From: Nematostella vectensis
Taxonomy: Eukaryota > Cnidaria > Anthozoa > Actiniaria > Edwardsiidae
Assembly: GCF_932526225.1 (NCBI RefSeq)
Contig: NC_064044.1
Span: forward strand, 3,376,092 to 3,436,091
Direction: 5' to 3'
Length of the DNA: 60,000 bases
Shown: one piece after another, positions 19,983-33,800 of the stretch
Numbering within the stretch: position 1 is the stretch's first letter
Layout of the letters: the number at the start of each line of letters is the position of its first letter
Translations under genes and position numbers: made by a program
Notes under the pieces: generated by a model
The model's input: only the letters and a program-made list of their open reading frames with translations
What the model was told of the DNA's origin: nothing
Databases searched by the model: none

Positions 19983-21162
19983 CAGTGGCGGATCCAGGGA
20001 TGGTGACGGGGGTGACATGTCACCCCCCTTTGGGGCGAAAAAAAAAACAGCATATAAACATAAAAAGATAAATCTTTGCAAATTGTTATAGCCGAATTGG
20101 ATGTTTCGCGATGTTATTGACTGGACGGAAATCAAGCAAAGTTCGTGACAGAAAGCAAGGCCACCGCACTAGGCGAAACAAGGCATGCATTTGGAATCAG
20201 AATTTTCTGACTGGCGGAACAGAAAAACACTTTTCAACAACACTTTTTAACACTAAAAGATAGCACATTGGGTGTAAGCAATTTCTAATCCTAAGCTCTA
20301 AAACCACTGTGAGACCGGTGAGACTCCCTGATGGATAGCAAAAGCGTAAGAATTTGATAGCAGTTGGTTCAACTGAATGCCCTCAAAGATAGGGCGATCA
20401 CCATATCGTCTACTTTTATGGAGAGCCCTCCCCCTACCACTTGCTTGACGGAGCGCAACCGGAAAATTAATGCTAGCACATAGTAGAGCGGATAAGCAAA
20501 CTGAAGCTGCGAGGAACTTATCAACATGCCCCACTGGCAAAGGTTTAGCAACAGCAATATAAGAATTCCTGGCAAAAAATGAGATTTTAACCAACTGCCG
20601 CGTGAATAGGCATATGAGTTCATAAATTAGCTCGAAGGAGGTTATGTGGGAATAGCTTCATTCACTTAATATAGTCGTTTGCCACCGCCTGCAATATAGC
20701 ATGCAATATGTTGGGTTCTTACCATGAGCTTTTCAATTTTTTTTTTTGACAACTCGCCGGCAGAATTCATTTAAAATTGTGTTGTGATTGATGCACTTGC
20801 ACCCGAAAATAGAAAGCGCAAACTGGAAGATTTTTGCAAAATTTGCTGGGTTGCACGATAACGTAATAGTGTCGATCGACAGAATGGATTTATTGCAGCG
20901 CAACCGTGGTGGATGGCGTTATCTTCTTTTCTAAGTGTTCCTCCAGTAAAGTCCGTAGTAAGAGGAGCTGTTATGCTTTTGGTTCTCTACTTATTCTTAC
21001 TTAACGTGATTTTCACAAACATGGAAAATAAATGTATTCTCGAAATTTTGTAGAAGATTTTGTAACATGAAATATATATTCCTTAAAATCTGAAAAAAAA
21101 AATTCGGGACAGCCTGTCAAAAATGCCCCCCCCCCCTTTTCTAAATCTTAGATCCGCCACTG
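19983..21162. mobile_element. Non-autonomous DNA transposon, 1.18 kb, 5-bp target duplication
   Basis: Ends cagtggcggatcc and gatccgccactg are inverted copies, flanked by aagca on both sides (19978-19982 and 21163-21167). Inner edges have C-runs (gtcaccccccttt, ccccccccccttttc). No transposase is seen. The termini resemble hAT-type CAGTGGCG ends, but a 5-bp duplication is not the usual 8 bp. Confidence 0.8.
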
Positions 21163-21169
21163 AAGCAGG

Positions 21170-24100
21170 GTAAAAATACAGGAGGCTTGTGTGTATGTTA
21201 ATTATGAGCGGCAAATTTACGCGCGCTCCGGCTTTACGGCATAATAAAAACTGGGAGCAACGAATCAGCCATTAGTTTTCTACGAAGGGTTTAATTTTCA
21301 TTGAAATATATTGTTTCGCTCTCTGGCGTGACGGCTGTAGTTATATCTGTGTTTGTTTTGATGTGATTTGGGTGACAAAGCTGTCTGTAAATTTTTTCAT
21401 TAGCAAATACTGCGATAAAACCCTTGGGTGATTTTTTTAACAAAGTGCGTCAGCTTTTTAAACACAAAGTGCGTCGCTAAAGCGTGCGAGACTCCACACT
21501 TCATCACACTTCAAATTGCATAATTTGTGGACACTATATTTATGTTTGAGACCCCCACACTCAAATGCCTGTGCCAAGAAAAAAATTTAAACGCTAGAGT
21601 CTGAAATGGTCCTAAGAAATTCGAGGAGAGTAGCTTACGAGAGGTTAAATCACGTGCAATTTAATGTAGCCTGCATTTGTTGTTCAAACGTGTCATATGC
21701 ACGTGGGTGACTGGACAAAGAAGTGCAAACGAGATCTAGGTCGTAGTGTGCTGCATATGATGACGACATCACTACATTACTATAGCAACACACCTTTTTC
21801 CAAGAGAGGCAAGCGTGAAAAAGACCCCATATATTTTTCAGTGTACATCTCAGCGAGCTGTGCGTAGCGTAACCGTTTAAGACAGGGCTGGGATCCTGGT
21901 TATTGCCTCCCCATTAATGCGCGGGTACCTCAGGTTCCTTTGTGTTGTACAGTTCGCTAGATAGCGGTGCTGGGGCCGAAATCTCCAGCTTAGCCGTGAA
22001 GCTTTAAGCTGCCATACGGTTTGCCTACGGTGCTGTGCCGTGCATATCAATATTTGGGTGACTTTCATACCCACTCGGCCGACCTCTTGGAGGCCTGGGT
22101 CTTAGGGCTTTTCAAGATCAGTGAGAAAAAAATTTGACCGAGCGGTCAAGTTTTTTTTAACAAATTTTGGCCTCGAGTCTCAAATTGACAGGAATAAGCA
22201 TTTTTCACCATGTTTTCTGGAGATCCGGGAGCGGGAAAACTTTAGCTCTTCTAAATATGGGCATCAATGCCCATATATGTGGGGAATATGTTTGATATGT
22301 GTAGTCTGACTCGTTCCCAGTCTGACTCGTTGCCAGTAGTGATCGTGTGCGGAGGAGAAAAAAGACGGCACGAAAAGGTTCACAGACAGTGAGAAGCAAG
22401 AGAATGCAAACGCAATGCATGCTGGACAGTCACAAGAGCTCTCCTTTGCGAGCCGCATGTTTTTTTAACAGAGCCGTTTACATCTAACGATAATGAATTG
22501 ATACAGCACAGAGTACCCAGGTGTCTGGATTTTAATTTAAATTCAAATTAGGGCTATCAGGCACATTGCCATGATTTTTATAGTTGGATTAATTACTATC
22601 CATATGCTTTTCAAGTAAATTTTATATGGAGAATGTACCTTGTAGCTTACGGGAGAAACATCAGTGTTATTGCGCTCCATCAGGTCCTACTTTACAGCCA
22701 TCAGCCACAATTATTAACAAACATTATCTTAATCACAGGCTAGCTGCCCTTTCCGGCCCTTTCCGGCCTTCATTACATAGGGAGTCTTTAACAGCATTAA
22801 CAGAGGCGGAAAAAACTCCTCCTCCATTCTTAAAACAGTTTTTTTAAAGTATTTCATAGATTACATCCTGTTTTTACAAGGCTACAATTTACAAAAAGAA
22901 ATGTTAAGTTTAGGCTTTACCTAATATACCTGATAAATATTATCTGACTAAAAGTCTAACCTTCTTCACTTCAATCAAAAGCCTTTCAGAAAGATCACTA
23001 ATACCGGATTCACACCAGCATTTAAACCAGTTTAAAGGTGGTTTAATTAAACTGGTTTAAATCTCGATCTCCCAAGAGTGGATAGAACAAAGAACAACAC
23101 TAAATAGACTGTGCTGTACATGTTACTAAGTGATTATTTAGCTTGTAAGAATTCAGCACAATGAGAAACTTGGCAAGTTATCAGGCAAAGAAAGACCTTG
23201 ATTAACTAAACATGGTTTTGGTATGAATGTAGCATGTGTGGGCCACGTGACCAGAGTGTAACACAACAAAGACTATACCTCGTCACGCCAAAATGATAAC
23301 GTGAACAGGAACCCCAAAGGGTTACACTTGTCGCGCACAAGACGTCACACCACAGGATCGCCAAATATTAGAGTTTGGCGTATGATAACTATGCCTTGGT
23401 ACCAAATCGGCGAATTCTGGCAACGCGCCCGAACGTACTACTTTGTGATTCGTCAAAATGGCGGTACATTACGACGCGCGCTACCGTGGTCACCTTGACA
23501 GCTTTGTGAAGTAAACAGATAAGGATGCGCGAAACGTACCGATTGATATAAATAGCAATAGTCCACCAGCGAGGCACACAAAAAAACTTGAGGGTAAATC
23601 CTAGCTTGTAAGACCTCTTCGTTATAAAGTCGTGTCACTCAAAACTGTGCATGCTGATTGGCTATTCTTTCAACTTTGTATTAATGGCCACGGTAGCTTG
23701 CGTCGCATTTAAGGTCTCGGTAAAGGTAAACGACGTGACCGCGGAAAAAAATATTGTCGCGCCGCAATTTTCACTACATGTACAAATTATATATCAAATA
23801 AAAGATAAAAGATTAAATTATCTCCTGCAAGTTTTATTTTTGCAATAGCTAATGCCGTGTTTAAGTTTTGAGGCCTCAAACTCAAAAGTACGTAGTTTAC
23901 TCTAGAGCGTAATGCACCTTCTCGTTATTGCGCATGCACTTGTACGTAATTGCATCTCAATGACAGATAGATGATCTACCAAAGTGTGTGAGGACTTTTT
24001 GTTATTTGACACTGTCAACAAAATATCACGAATCAAAGTTGGAACTCTCATTTCTGGCGAAATTTGGACAAGAAGAGTGCTATAAAAGCGATCTTCAGTC

Positions 24101-24430
24101 GAAAATCGAAAATTCCTCACACACATGACATTTAAGACATGGCATAATTATCTATCAGATCCAGAAAATTTGAAGGCGATATCTTAAAACCCGTCGCGAG
24201 GTTACGCCCGACAAGCTCGAGTAAAATAATACGCTAGAAAAATCAAAGATTTGGCGTGAATTCACGGTCAACAGGTCATGGGAAACAGCCAAGGCCCATT
24301 TTAGCCGTCTTAGAATGCGATTTATGGAAATTTTTTTTTTGAAAAACAAAAGTTTAAGAACTATTGATACAGGTTTTGCAAAAACAACAAAAACAAACAG
24401 TGGTGTCAAATTTACCTTTACCAAGACCTT
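21170..24430. other. Intergenic DNA between the DIDO1-like and PFK genes
   Basis: Apart from the repeat at 21841-22110 I see no gene. The open frames are short, overlap and lack codon structure. A palindrome rich in aaaccagtttaaa lies at 23020-23065. CG-rich sequence at 23280-23480 might be regulatory, but nothing specific is seen. Confidence 0.5.
21841..22110. repeat. Dispersed structured repeat, unidentified
   Basis: Contains agctgtgcgtagcgta, cattaatgcgcggg and acccactcggccgacctcttg. Part of it is present in reverse orientation at 56275-56350 (cgcgcattaatgg, cacgcacagctcgctggga). It is not a tRNA, 5S rRNA or spliceosomal RNA that I recognise; a SINE or the tail of a retroelement is possible. 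Confidence 0.5.
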
Positions 24431-24700
24431 AAAGATCCGATAGCTGACTTGACTCTTTGACTGGCTAAAAGTGCACAAAATCTGCTAGCTGACTCTGAGA
24501 CTGGCTAGAAGACCCAAAGATCTGATAACTGACTCTGAGACTGGCGAGAAGACCTCAGTTCTGATAACTGACTCTGAGACTGGCGAGAAGACCTCAGTTC
24601 TGATAGTTGTCTGGACTCTTTACTGGCTAGAAGACCAGATAACTGAGTTGACTCTTAGACTGACTACTAGATCTCAAGATCTGATAGCTGACTCTGCCTG
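24430..24700. repeat. About 45-bp degenerate tandem repeat in the PFK 3' region
   Basis: Five to six units with ctgataactgactctgagac and tggcgagaagacc. The array begins 10-20 bp past the stop codon, so it would lie in the 3' UTR. Confidence 0.8.
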
Positions 24701-24716
24701 GTGGTTCTAGTGGATC

Positions 24717-24809
24717 TCGTCCTCACGGAGGTACACCTGCCGATGCTTGGCCAGGATTCTCATGAGCGGCCGGAGTCCAAGCCACCATTGGTTATTGGGG
24801 ATGCGGTGC
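24717..24809 (-). CDS. PFK: PFK exon 25 and stop
   Basis: Reads [20 protein letters not shown] and [13 protein letters not shown] followed by TAG. The HRIP..QWW.+LRP tail matches vertebrate PFK. Confidence 0.95.
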
Positions 24810-27800
24810 CTTAAGTTCGAGAAAAAAAAACACAGAGCAAATAAGGACAATGCCAAGACGTCGTGATTTCCCCAGTAATGCTGCGGTATGACAAGGCCTT
24901 AAAAGGGGTAGAAGCCGGGAACCGTATTGGCCTTATCTTATCCCGGAAACGATTCTCTACAAGGCACAGGACTCAGGATAGACGACGATCGGAAGAACGG
25001 GACCATGTTTTGTTTTTGTTTTACTCACTCCATGCCCCACCTCATGTTAAGATTCAAATCCAAACAAAGATCACTTACTTAAAGTCAGATTCGCCTTTGA
25101 GTTCTTGTACAGGCGTGAAGGGGTTGATGGCGGATTTGATACCGAGTAGGCACGCGGTGTCCGGAGACGTAGCGACCACAGAACCTACGATACAATGTAC
25201 AAGTCAATCATGGCGCCATTTTACGCTGCCGAACAAGACCATTACCATCGGCACGCTAACATAGAGATTGTATCGCTTAGCCTAGAAAAACAAGTGAAAT
25301 GGCAATGGAGTTGCGCGGAACATACCATCTCCCTGTTTGTTGGCGCTAATCTTTTCAATCAGCCAATCAACAGCTGTGGTAGCCATGCGCGAGGCCTGGA
25401 TGCGGTCAAACGGTGAAGGACTTCCGCCCTGGAAAAACGAAACATCGGCGTGTTGGACAAAGCAGGAATGGAATGTAATATGCAGGGACCACCACATTAT
25501 GCCTCACTGGAATATGCCCTTTCTCACCACCCTTCCCCGTCTTTTTCTTTCCATCACTATACCTGTTGTACATGCCCCAGTACATTATGCATCCCTGTGA
25601 ATACGCCCTTCCTCCCTCCCCTTCCCCCTCTCTGTTTACATATATAACTGTTGTACATGCCCCAGTACATTATGCCTGCTGTGAATACGCCCTTCCTCCC
25701 TCCCCTTCCCCCTCTCTGTTTACATATATAACTGTTGTACATGCCCCAGTACATTATGCCTGCTGTGAATACGCCCTTTCTCCCTCCCTTCCCCCTTTCT
25801 TTTTCCATCACTATACCTGTTGTACATGCCCCAGTACATTATGCCTGCTGTGAATACGCCCTTTCTCCCTCCCCTCCCCCCTTTCTTTTTCCATCACTAT
25901 ACCTGTTGTACATGCCCCAGTACATTATGTCTCGCTGTGAATACGCCCTCTCCTTCCTCTCGGTACAACGCCGTGATAAATTCAGTCGTGAAGTTGGGAT
26001 TGCAGCTCTCATTTCTAGAGTAAGACAAAAAGTTCTCGATTTGTTGTTGTAAAAGGCCGTAAGGAAACTCACTAATTCTCTTGGCTTCAGGGTGAAATGT
26101 CAACAAGCATTTAGAGGAGTAAGAACTGCTAATGCTTGTGCCGTTTTTAGCTGAACGAGGCACTCCTTATACCTTTTATTCATTATTGAATCACAATCTA
26201 TGTAAAGAGATCTAACGAAACATCTAAGAAGTTATCTACCAAATTCAATAACCAATCCAAAATCTGTCGATGGAAATGCAGATTTTATTACACTTTGTAT
26301 TTTGCTAGGGTAACGGAAAGGCGGCAGCTTACCTAAGAATCAACCCTCGCTTGATCTTGCCCAGCATTTTAGACGTGAGGTGGGTGACGTCGTTCTGAGA
26401 AAAAGGAACGAGCTTGGTAAACGACCTCGTCGTGCGTGTCTTTCTTTTGTCTGTATGTCATAATTGCTTTCGTTTTTATTGCTGCCGATTCTTTCTGTTG
26501 TCAGATTTAAGTCTTGTTTGCCTTTACCTGTAGATCCGCCAAAGTGAACTATCATGCTTGGAAGTCTGTCTTGTTTGCCTTTACCTGTAGATCTGCCAAT
26601 ATAAACTATCATATTTGAAAGTCTGTCTTGTTTGCCTTTACCTGTAGATCCGCCAATGTGAACTATAATCCTTGGAAGTCTGTCTTGTTTGCCTTTACCT
26701 GTAGATCTGCCAATGTGAACTATAACCCTTGGAAGTCTGTCTCGTTTGCCTTTACCTGTAGATCTGCCAATGTGAACTATAATCCTTGGAATTCTGTCTC
26801 GTTTGCCTTTACCTGTAGATCTGCCAATGTGAACTATAACCCTTGGAATTCTGTCTCGTTTGCCTTTACCTGTAGATCTGCCAATGTGAACTATAACCCT
26901 TGGAATTCTGTCTCGTTTGCCTTTACCTGTAGATCTGCCAATGTGAACTATAACCCTTGGAATTCTGTCTCGTTTGCCTTTACCTGTAGATCTGCCAATG
27001 TGAACTTCTCCTCGAAGATGTAAGCAGCATCTGCGCCCGAGGCCAGTGCACTCATGGTTGCTAGGTAACCGCAGTACCCACCCATACACTCGATCACAAA
27101 CACGCGCTTGTGGGAACTGAGAGCTGACATTTTTAACTGGTCACAGATCTATGGAAATAGGGCATTGTGTTAGCTTATTTCCACAAACACTTCTTTCACA
27201 GTGCATAATACACACCTCCACAATAACATTGAGGGCGGTGTCTGCGCCTATGCTCAGGTCGGTTCCTGGGACATTGTTGCTGATGACAGATGGGATTACC
27301 AACATCGGAATACGGAATGATGGGTAATGATCACGTGCTTCCGCTAGCTCAAGGCAAGTCTTGAATGCCTAGGAGAAAAGAAAACGACATTGGTCAACAG
27401 GTAGTCAGCATTCTTGGTGTTCTGCAAAACAGGAAGTTCAGCATTCTTGGTGTTCTGCAAAACAGGAAGTTCAGCATTCTTGGTGTTCTGCAAAACAGGA
27501 AGTTCAGCATTCTTGGTTTTTTGCAAGTTTTTCCTCCAAGGTATTCATGCGAGATGTTTTATATTCTATACTTTACTTCACATGACTAGACAAAGAGTCA
27601 CTAGAAACGAAGCTAAAGTCTATATGCGTCCATGGTTTAAAGCGGCAAACGCAGCAATTTACTTCTGGTCGATTATGCACCAACTCCAAACACACATGAT
27701 TTTAAATGAAAAATGCAAAATATTTTCTAAATTGTAAAAAAAATTCTAAATTGTAAAAATCTTTTCTAGATTGTAAAAACAGTGTCTATTAGAATTTCTT

Positions 27801-30800
27801 TTCGAGGATGTGACTAATAATTTAAGAGCGGATGGATTACGGGATTATAGAACTTTCTGTTCATTAAACTGTTCATTAAACATATAGGAAGGTATAAAGT
27901 TACATATCATACAAAAAGCTAATCTCTATAATTTGCCGTAGAACGGAGAGGGGTGGGGGTGGGGGGGATACGAGCAAGCTAACATAGCGTAAGGCTATGC
28001 TGTGTTATTTGAATGGTGCGACTATCGCTTTCACTCGGTGTCATTACTCACTTCAAATCCTCCAACAAGGAGCAGTCCCTGGATTCCAAACTTTGCCAAC
28101 TGCTCTGCCACCTTTGCGATATTTGTAGAAGCGACAGTTCTGTGAAAGGTTGAAGAAATAGTTAAAGAAGGCCAATCACACCGTCATTTTGTTTCCATCG
28201 GCTAGTTCAAGCAAGTAACCGAGATGTTTTCAATCAAATATCGTCAATAACATTAAAATACTTTATTCGATCGTTATTTTGAAGTTTTCTTCAAAAAACA
28301 CTATATTTTCAATGATAAACAATAACAAAGAGAGTAGGTGATCGAAATTCTTTAAGTTATTCACAAAATCACAAATGGTGATGCTGCTTGCAAGGGGGGG
28401 GGGGGGGGGTAATAACCGATGAATAAGGATAAATACCTTGTGGTTCCAAGCTTAGATCCTCCAATACCAGACCAGTCATCGACCTCTCGCCAGCCAAGCT
28501 TGCGTACCTGGTGAGCTTTACATCAAAATCTCAAAGAAGTTTACACCTTAAAAAACGTCCCTTGTCAGCTTAACTTTCAGAAGAATAGCGACACTTTAAA
28601 GCCAAGCTAGCATATCCAGCCAATCATATAAGAATCTCATTAACATATTAATGGATATTTTATTTCCTGTACATATGCAACGCCCCTGTCCGCCGTTAAG
28701 AAGCAAATCTACACCATCTTTGATTAAAAACACTTCATATTTGCCCCCCCCCCTGAAAAAACAGGGGTTTATACCGCACATACAGTACTGTACCTGACCA
28801 TTGAGCAGTCCATCTATTCCATCCTCGATACCAAGCACCTCATTGCCTTCGTATAGTGCCCCCCTGACAAAGGCGCGCACGGCTGCATTCATACCACCAG
28901 CGGGAGCACCGATGTTGATCACACCAACAACTTGGCCCTCCTGTCATTAAACCAGATTATCTATTACAATGGGTACCTGCACACAATCCTTCAACAGTTA
29001 TCTAGACTGCCATTTATATTTAATGTGATCACACCAAGATATCGGCCCTACTGTCATTAAGTAAGATTATCTATTACAATGGGGTTTATCAGGCGGTTTC
29101 ACAGACAAACCAGTTCGCCGACAAGCTGTTGGTACAAGAATACAATTCTTCAACCTTAACTATCTATTTATATTTAATGTGATCACACCAAGAAGTTGGC
29201 TCTTCTAGTGATTTTTGTCAGGACTCCAGATTTGTTGGGGGACTCCAGATGACGTAGATACATACATGTTTGTCTTGGCCAAATTTTTAGCCAGAATGGT
29301 CTCCGCGGTCCTTGTATATTTAATGTGACCTCTTGTTACAGCCGAATTTTTACTTCCGACACCACACAGAATTCAAAATCCTTGCATTATACCGTACATA
29401 CTCACCGCACATGAACCACTGACATCGCATTTGCTGGCAGAAGGAGGCTCAAGTTTGCGAAGTCTCTTAAACATCATCAAGTTCCTCTCGAATGACCTGT
29501 AATGATTCAGTAGGCAATGAAGTGCGAAAGAATTGATTAGATACTTAATAATACATGTGTATTTAAATGCCTTTTGGAGTTGGACTTTTTCTTATAAAAT
29601 AAGTGACAAAGTGGGTAACCATGTAATGAGTCTATAGCAAGTCTACTTATGGAACCTGTTGTGTACTGGTATGTACTGCCGGTTTAACTAAGACCTTGTG
29701 TGACTGAGCTTTGATCTAAGCAGTGTCACATGAGCTTCGAGTCCTAAGATGTCGGTAAAATGAGGATTCCTCAGAGCAATAAGGATGAGATAAATCCGGC
29801 GATCATTTTGGAAAATGGAGCTGACCTTTTATCTACTCTGTTTGAATAAAATAATGAGTAAAATGTCACACTCACGATCCTCGCAAGCTGACCACTTCAT
29901 CAAACTTCTTGTTCTTGAGGGCTTTCTGGACCTTCAGTGTCTGAAACAACAAAAATAAACTAGTTCAAGCGCAACCACTCTCTCATTCCTGCTCTACATA
30001 AATTATTTCATAATGGCACCCAATTTTCTTTCTTCAATGCTTTGTGAATATTTTCAGCAGCAAAAATAAATAATAACCAGAAGCATGGTTGTGACGTTTT
30101 AGATAGTAATTGTACAGGCAATACACAAAGCAGCGTAAGAAGTTAAGGTAAGTCTTTACTTTAGCTGTAGTTAGAAATGGCTAATGCATCATGAAGTTGT
30201 GTTGACCACTTTACTGTTGAATCCGTTGTATCGCGACGCCACATTTTCAAAACATCGATTTGTTTTTGGCTTTTGGGATTTTCTGTTCCGCCAGTCAAAT
30301 TATTTTAAGCCAATCAGATTCTTGCCATCTCTCGCCTAGTGCATTTGCCTGGCTTCTGTCGCAACACTGTCTGGTTTTCGTCCAGAGGTTAGCCAGGGAA
30401 GTGCACAAAGCGAGACTCTGATAGGCTCAGAATGGTTTTACTGATGCAACAGAAAACCAAAACAAATTGTGTTTTGAAAACACAGGTCGCGATACAACGA
30501 ATTCGACAATAAAAGACAAACAGGAAGATGGGGGCAGACAGGGGGGTATGGAGATAAGGGGGGAGGCAGGGGGGTATGGAGATAAGGGGGGAGGCAGGGG
30601 TGTATGGAGATAAGGGGGGGAGGCAGGGGGTATGGAGATAAGGGGGGAGGCATGGGTGTATGGAGATAAGGGGGGAGGCAGGGGGGTATGGAGATAAGGG
30701 GGGAGGCAGGGGGGTATGGAGATAAGGGGGGAGGCAGGGGGGTATGGAGATAAGGGGGGAGGCAGGGTGTATGGAGATAAGGGGGGAGGCAGGGCCGGGG

Positions 30801-33800
30801 GTAGGGGTTTTAAGGGAGCTTACCTTTTCTACACACTCCATTAATGGCTTCTTAACGATCTTGTTGCCTTCTAAGCAAATCACACAGGGTGGAGTATCAC
30901 GGCCTGCTTCAAGCACTGCCAGTGCCGCCTCTGCACCCATGCGGCAAGACTGCAAGAAAAACATGTATCAGACCACCTATCCTGTTATCTGCCCTTAATG
31001 CGCCTTGTGCAAGACTGCAAGAAAAACATGTATCAGACCATCTATCCTGTTATCTGCCCTTAATGCGCCTTGTGCAAGACTGCAAGAAAAACATGTATCA
31101 GACCATCTATCCTGTTATCTGCCCTTAATGCGCCTTGTGCAAGACTGCAAGAAAATATATATCAGACCATCTATCATTGTTATCTATTTTTAATGTGCCT
31201 TGTGGCATATAAAGTCTTTTGTTAGAAAAAGACCATCTACCCTTACTCACCAGAATTCGGTCAAAGGCAGAGGCATTTCCTCCCCTTTGTACATGCCCCA
31301 GAACAGTCACCCGGGTGTCCTGCTGTAAGCGATCCTTTATCAGCTAAGAAACAGAAAAAACATCAGTCAGTATGTCTCATGTGGCTATGCATGGAAAAAT
31401 TGGGGTGACCGCTTGGGAGACATTCGTGTTGACAATACATTTTGATGGCAAATAGCAAAAAGAGAAGAAAAAAATATCGTTTTTGTACTTTGATTTACAT
31501 TAGTGTCATAAGGCAGCATTGTCATCAGTTTACTTCCAGAGGAAACCTTAAGGGACAAGGGACAAGAGACAAACGAATCTATTAGAATCCGCACTATTAA
31601 ACAGGCCATTCCAGAGGGACAAGGGACAAGAGACAAACGAATCTATTAGAATCCGCACTATTAAACAGGCCATTCCAGAGGAAACCTTAAGGGACAAGGG
31701 ACAAGAGACAAACGAATCTATTAGAATCCGCACTATTAAACAGGCCATTCCAGAGGAAACCTTAAGGGACAAGGGACAAGAGACAAACAAATCTATTAGA
31801 ATCCGCACTATTAAACAGGCCATTCCAGAGGAAACCTTAAGGGACAGGGGACAAGAAACAAAAGAATCTATTACAATCGGCACTATTAAATAGGCCATCT
31901 GCCCTAAATTATCAGTCACTTCCTCAAAGAGACTTCCAATAGACTCACTGCTTTTATAATTCTAAAACATTTTTTGTTAGAAATAAACTGGTGACAATGC
32001 GGCTTAAAGAAATATTTGAGCCATTTTAGAGTAGGGTGGATTTAATTTCAAACCAAATCTATTCATTACTGAAACAAGTCCTTCCTTTTGATAGGGTTAC
32101 ATAGCAAGGCCTGTACTCAGGATGTTTATGGGGGGGGGGGGGGCGAAATCCAAAAAAGTGGACCTAATTTTTCCGGGGGGGGGAGGGGGGGAGGGAGTTC
32201 TCTGATAAAAATCTGACCACCCCCTTTGCAGTATCCCCACGGGACGTTTATTGTCGGATTTAGCTACATACCAGAGTGATCTAGCTTATGCTTTATAGTT
32301 TTACTACAAATAGCATGTCTATTGAGAACTGAAAGTGGACCTTTGGCCGTTGTGGGGGGTGCAATCGCACCCCCTGCACCCCCCCCCCCCTGGGTACGAG
32401 CCTGCATAGCCCACAAATACAGTGCCATGTAAGTAGAATCCACAAACTTTAAAAGTGACAACACAAAACTTGATCTGGACAGCAGATAAGTGTGTGTACC
32501 CTGAAGTACTCACATCCTTGACTTGGTTGGAAGTTATTGGATTTCCATGGACGTCTTGTGCACCTTCTGCAAGGATCACTATGCACAGGCGGCGGCCGCT
32601 CTCACGAATCTTGAAGATAAAAAATGTGGTAACCATCATTTTTGCATTTGTGGCTTAGTGTTCCCAAATTTAAAAAGAATTTTAAATAATAAATTATTTT
32701 TTCCTGGGTTTCATCAGAGGTGCAGATTATGATGATATGTAATTGTAGCTAGAGGACCCTCACCCTGTGCAGATGCCGGCACATTCGATCCTCCCATCCA
32801 TCTTCTGCCGGCCATTCAGGAATGAAAACCTGTAAAGCAACAAACACATTGGGACTAGTAAGAACCCAAACATAACAATGCAAGTAGACTAATTGAACAT
32901 GGTCAACCGAGCAATGCACTTGAGATTTAAAAAGTGTTGCCCTAGTGGGAGAGGCATTTTATTCCAATGAGACTGGCCCAAATTACTCTTTGTTTCTTTC
33001 ACACTATTATACCCCATGCTGAAAAAATATTTTTTTTTTGAATCAGAGCCCAATATTATTTTTGTTAACTTGGCTAGAGCCCTGGGGCCAGTTCCTAGAA
33101 AGCAGGTTAACACTAACGCAGGGATAAATACGGCTATCTTGACTTTTGATTGTAAAAAAGGATGTGAGAATAATTTAGTAATGATTTAAACAAATTTATC
33201 CTGTTAGCGGAGCTGTCTACTTGTCTCTTTCTGACAGTTCACTTTGGACTTTCAATGCATCAAATGCATAACACTGCTAACGGAACTGTTAGAAACAAAC
33301 TTGAAGAAAGCTCTGCTGACAGAAGTAAACAAAAAGATGGAAAGAATTCTCCAAACAGCAATCATTACCATGGACAAGCCATTCTTGGCAAGCCATTCAT
33401 GCTGATCTTGTTAATTTGCTGGTAAAACCCATGCCATACCAAAAAGAATGTTTCTGACATCCCTATCTGGATGTTCTAGTCACCTCAAGTAAAAGAGACT
33501 TACGTAGTCAGCACCGACGCCTACACTAGTCACAAGAGCAAGGTAGCTAAAAAGAAAAGGCAAAATGTCATATGGACATGAGCCACACCAGTCACAAGAG
33601 CAAGGTAGCTAGAGAGAAAAGGCAAAATGTCATATGGACATGAGCCACACCAGTCACAAGAGCAAGGTAGCTAGAAAGAAAAGGCAAAATGTCATATGGA
33701 CATGAGCCACACCAGTCACAAGAGCAAGGTAGCTAGAAAGAAAAGGCAAAATGTCATATGGACATGAGCCACACCAGTCACAAGAGCAAGGTAGCTAAAA

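Noticed and set aside
21850-22080. 5S rRNA or spliceosomal RNA gene
   Set aside because: The sequence does not match the conserved parts of these RNAs; only the dispersed-repeat relation to 56.3 kb is supported.
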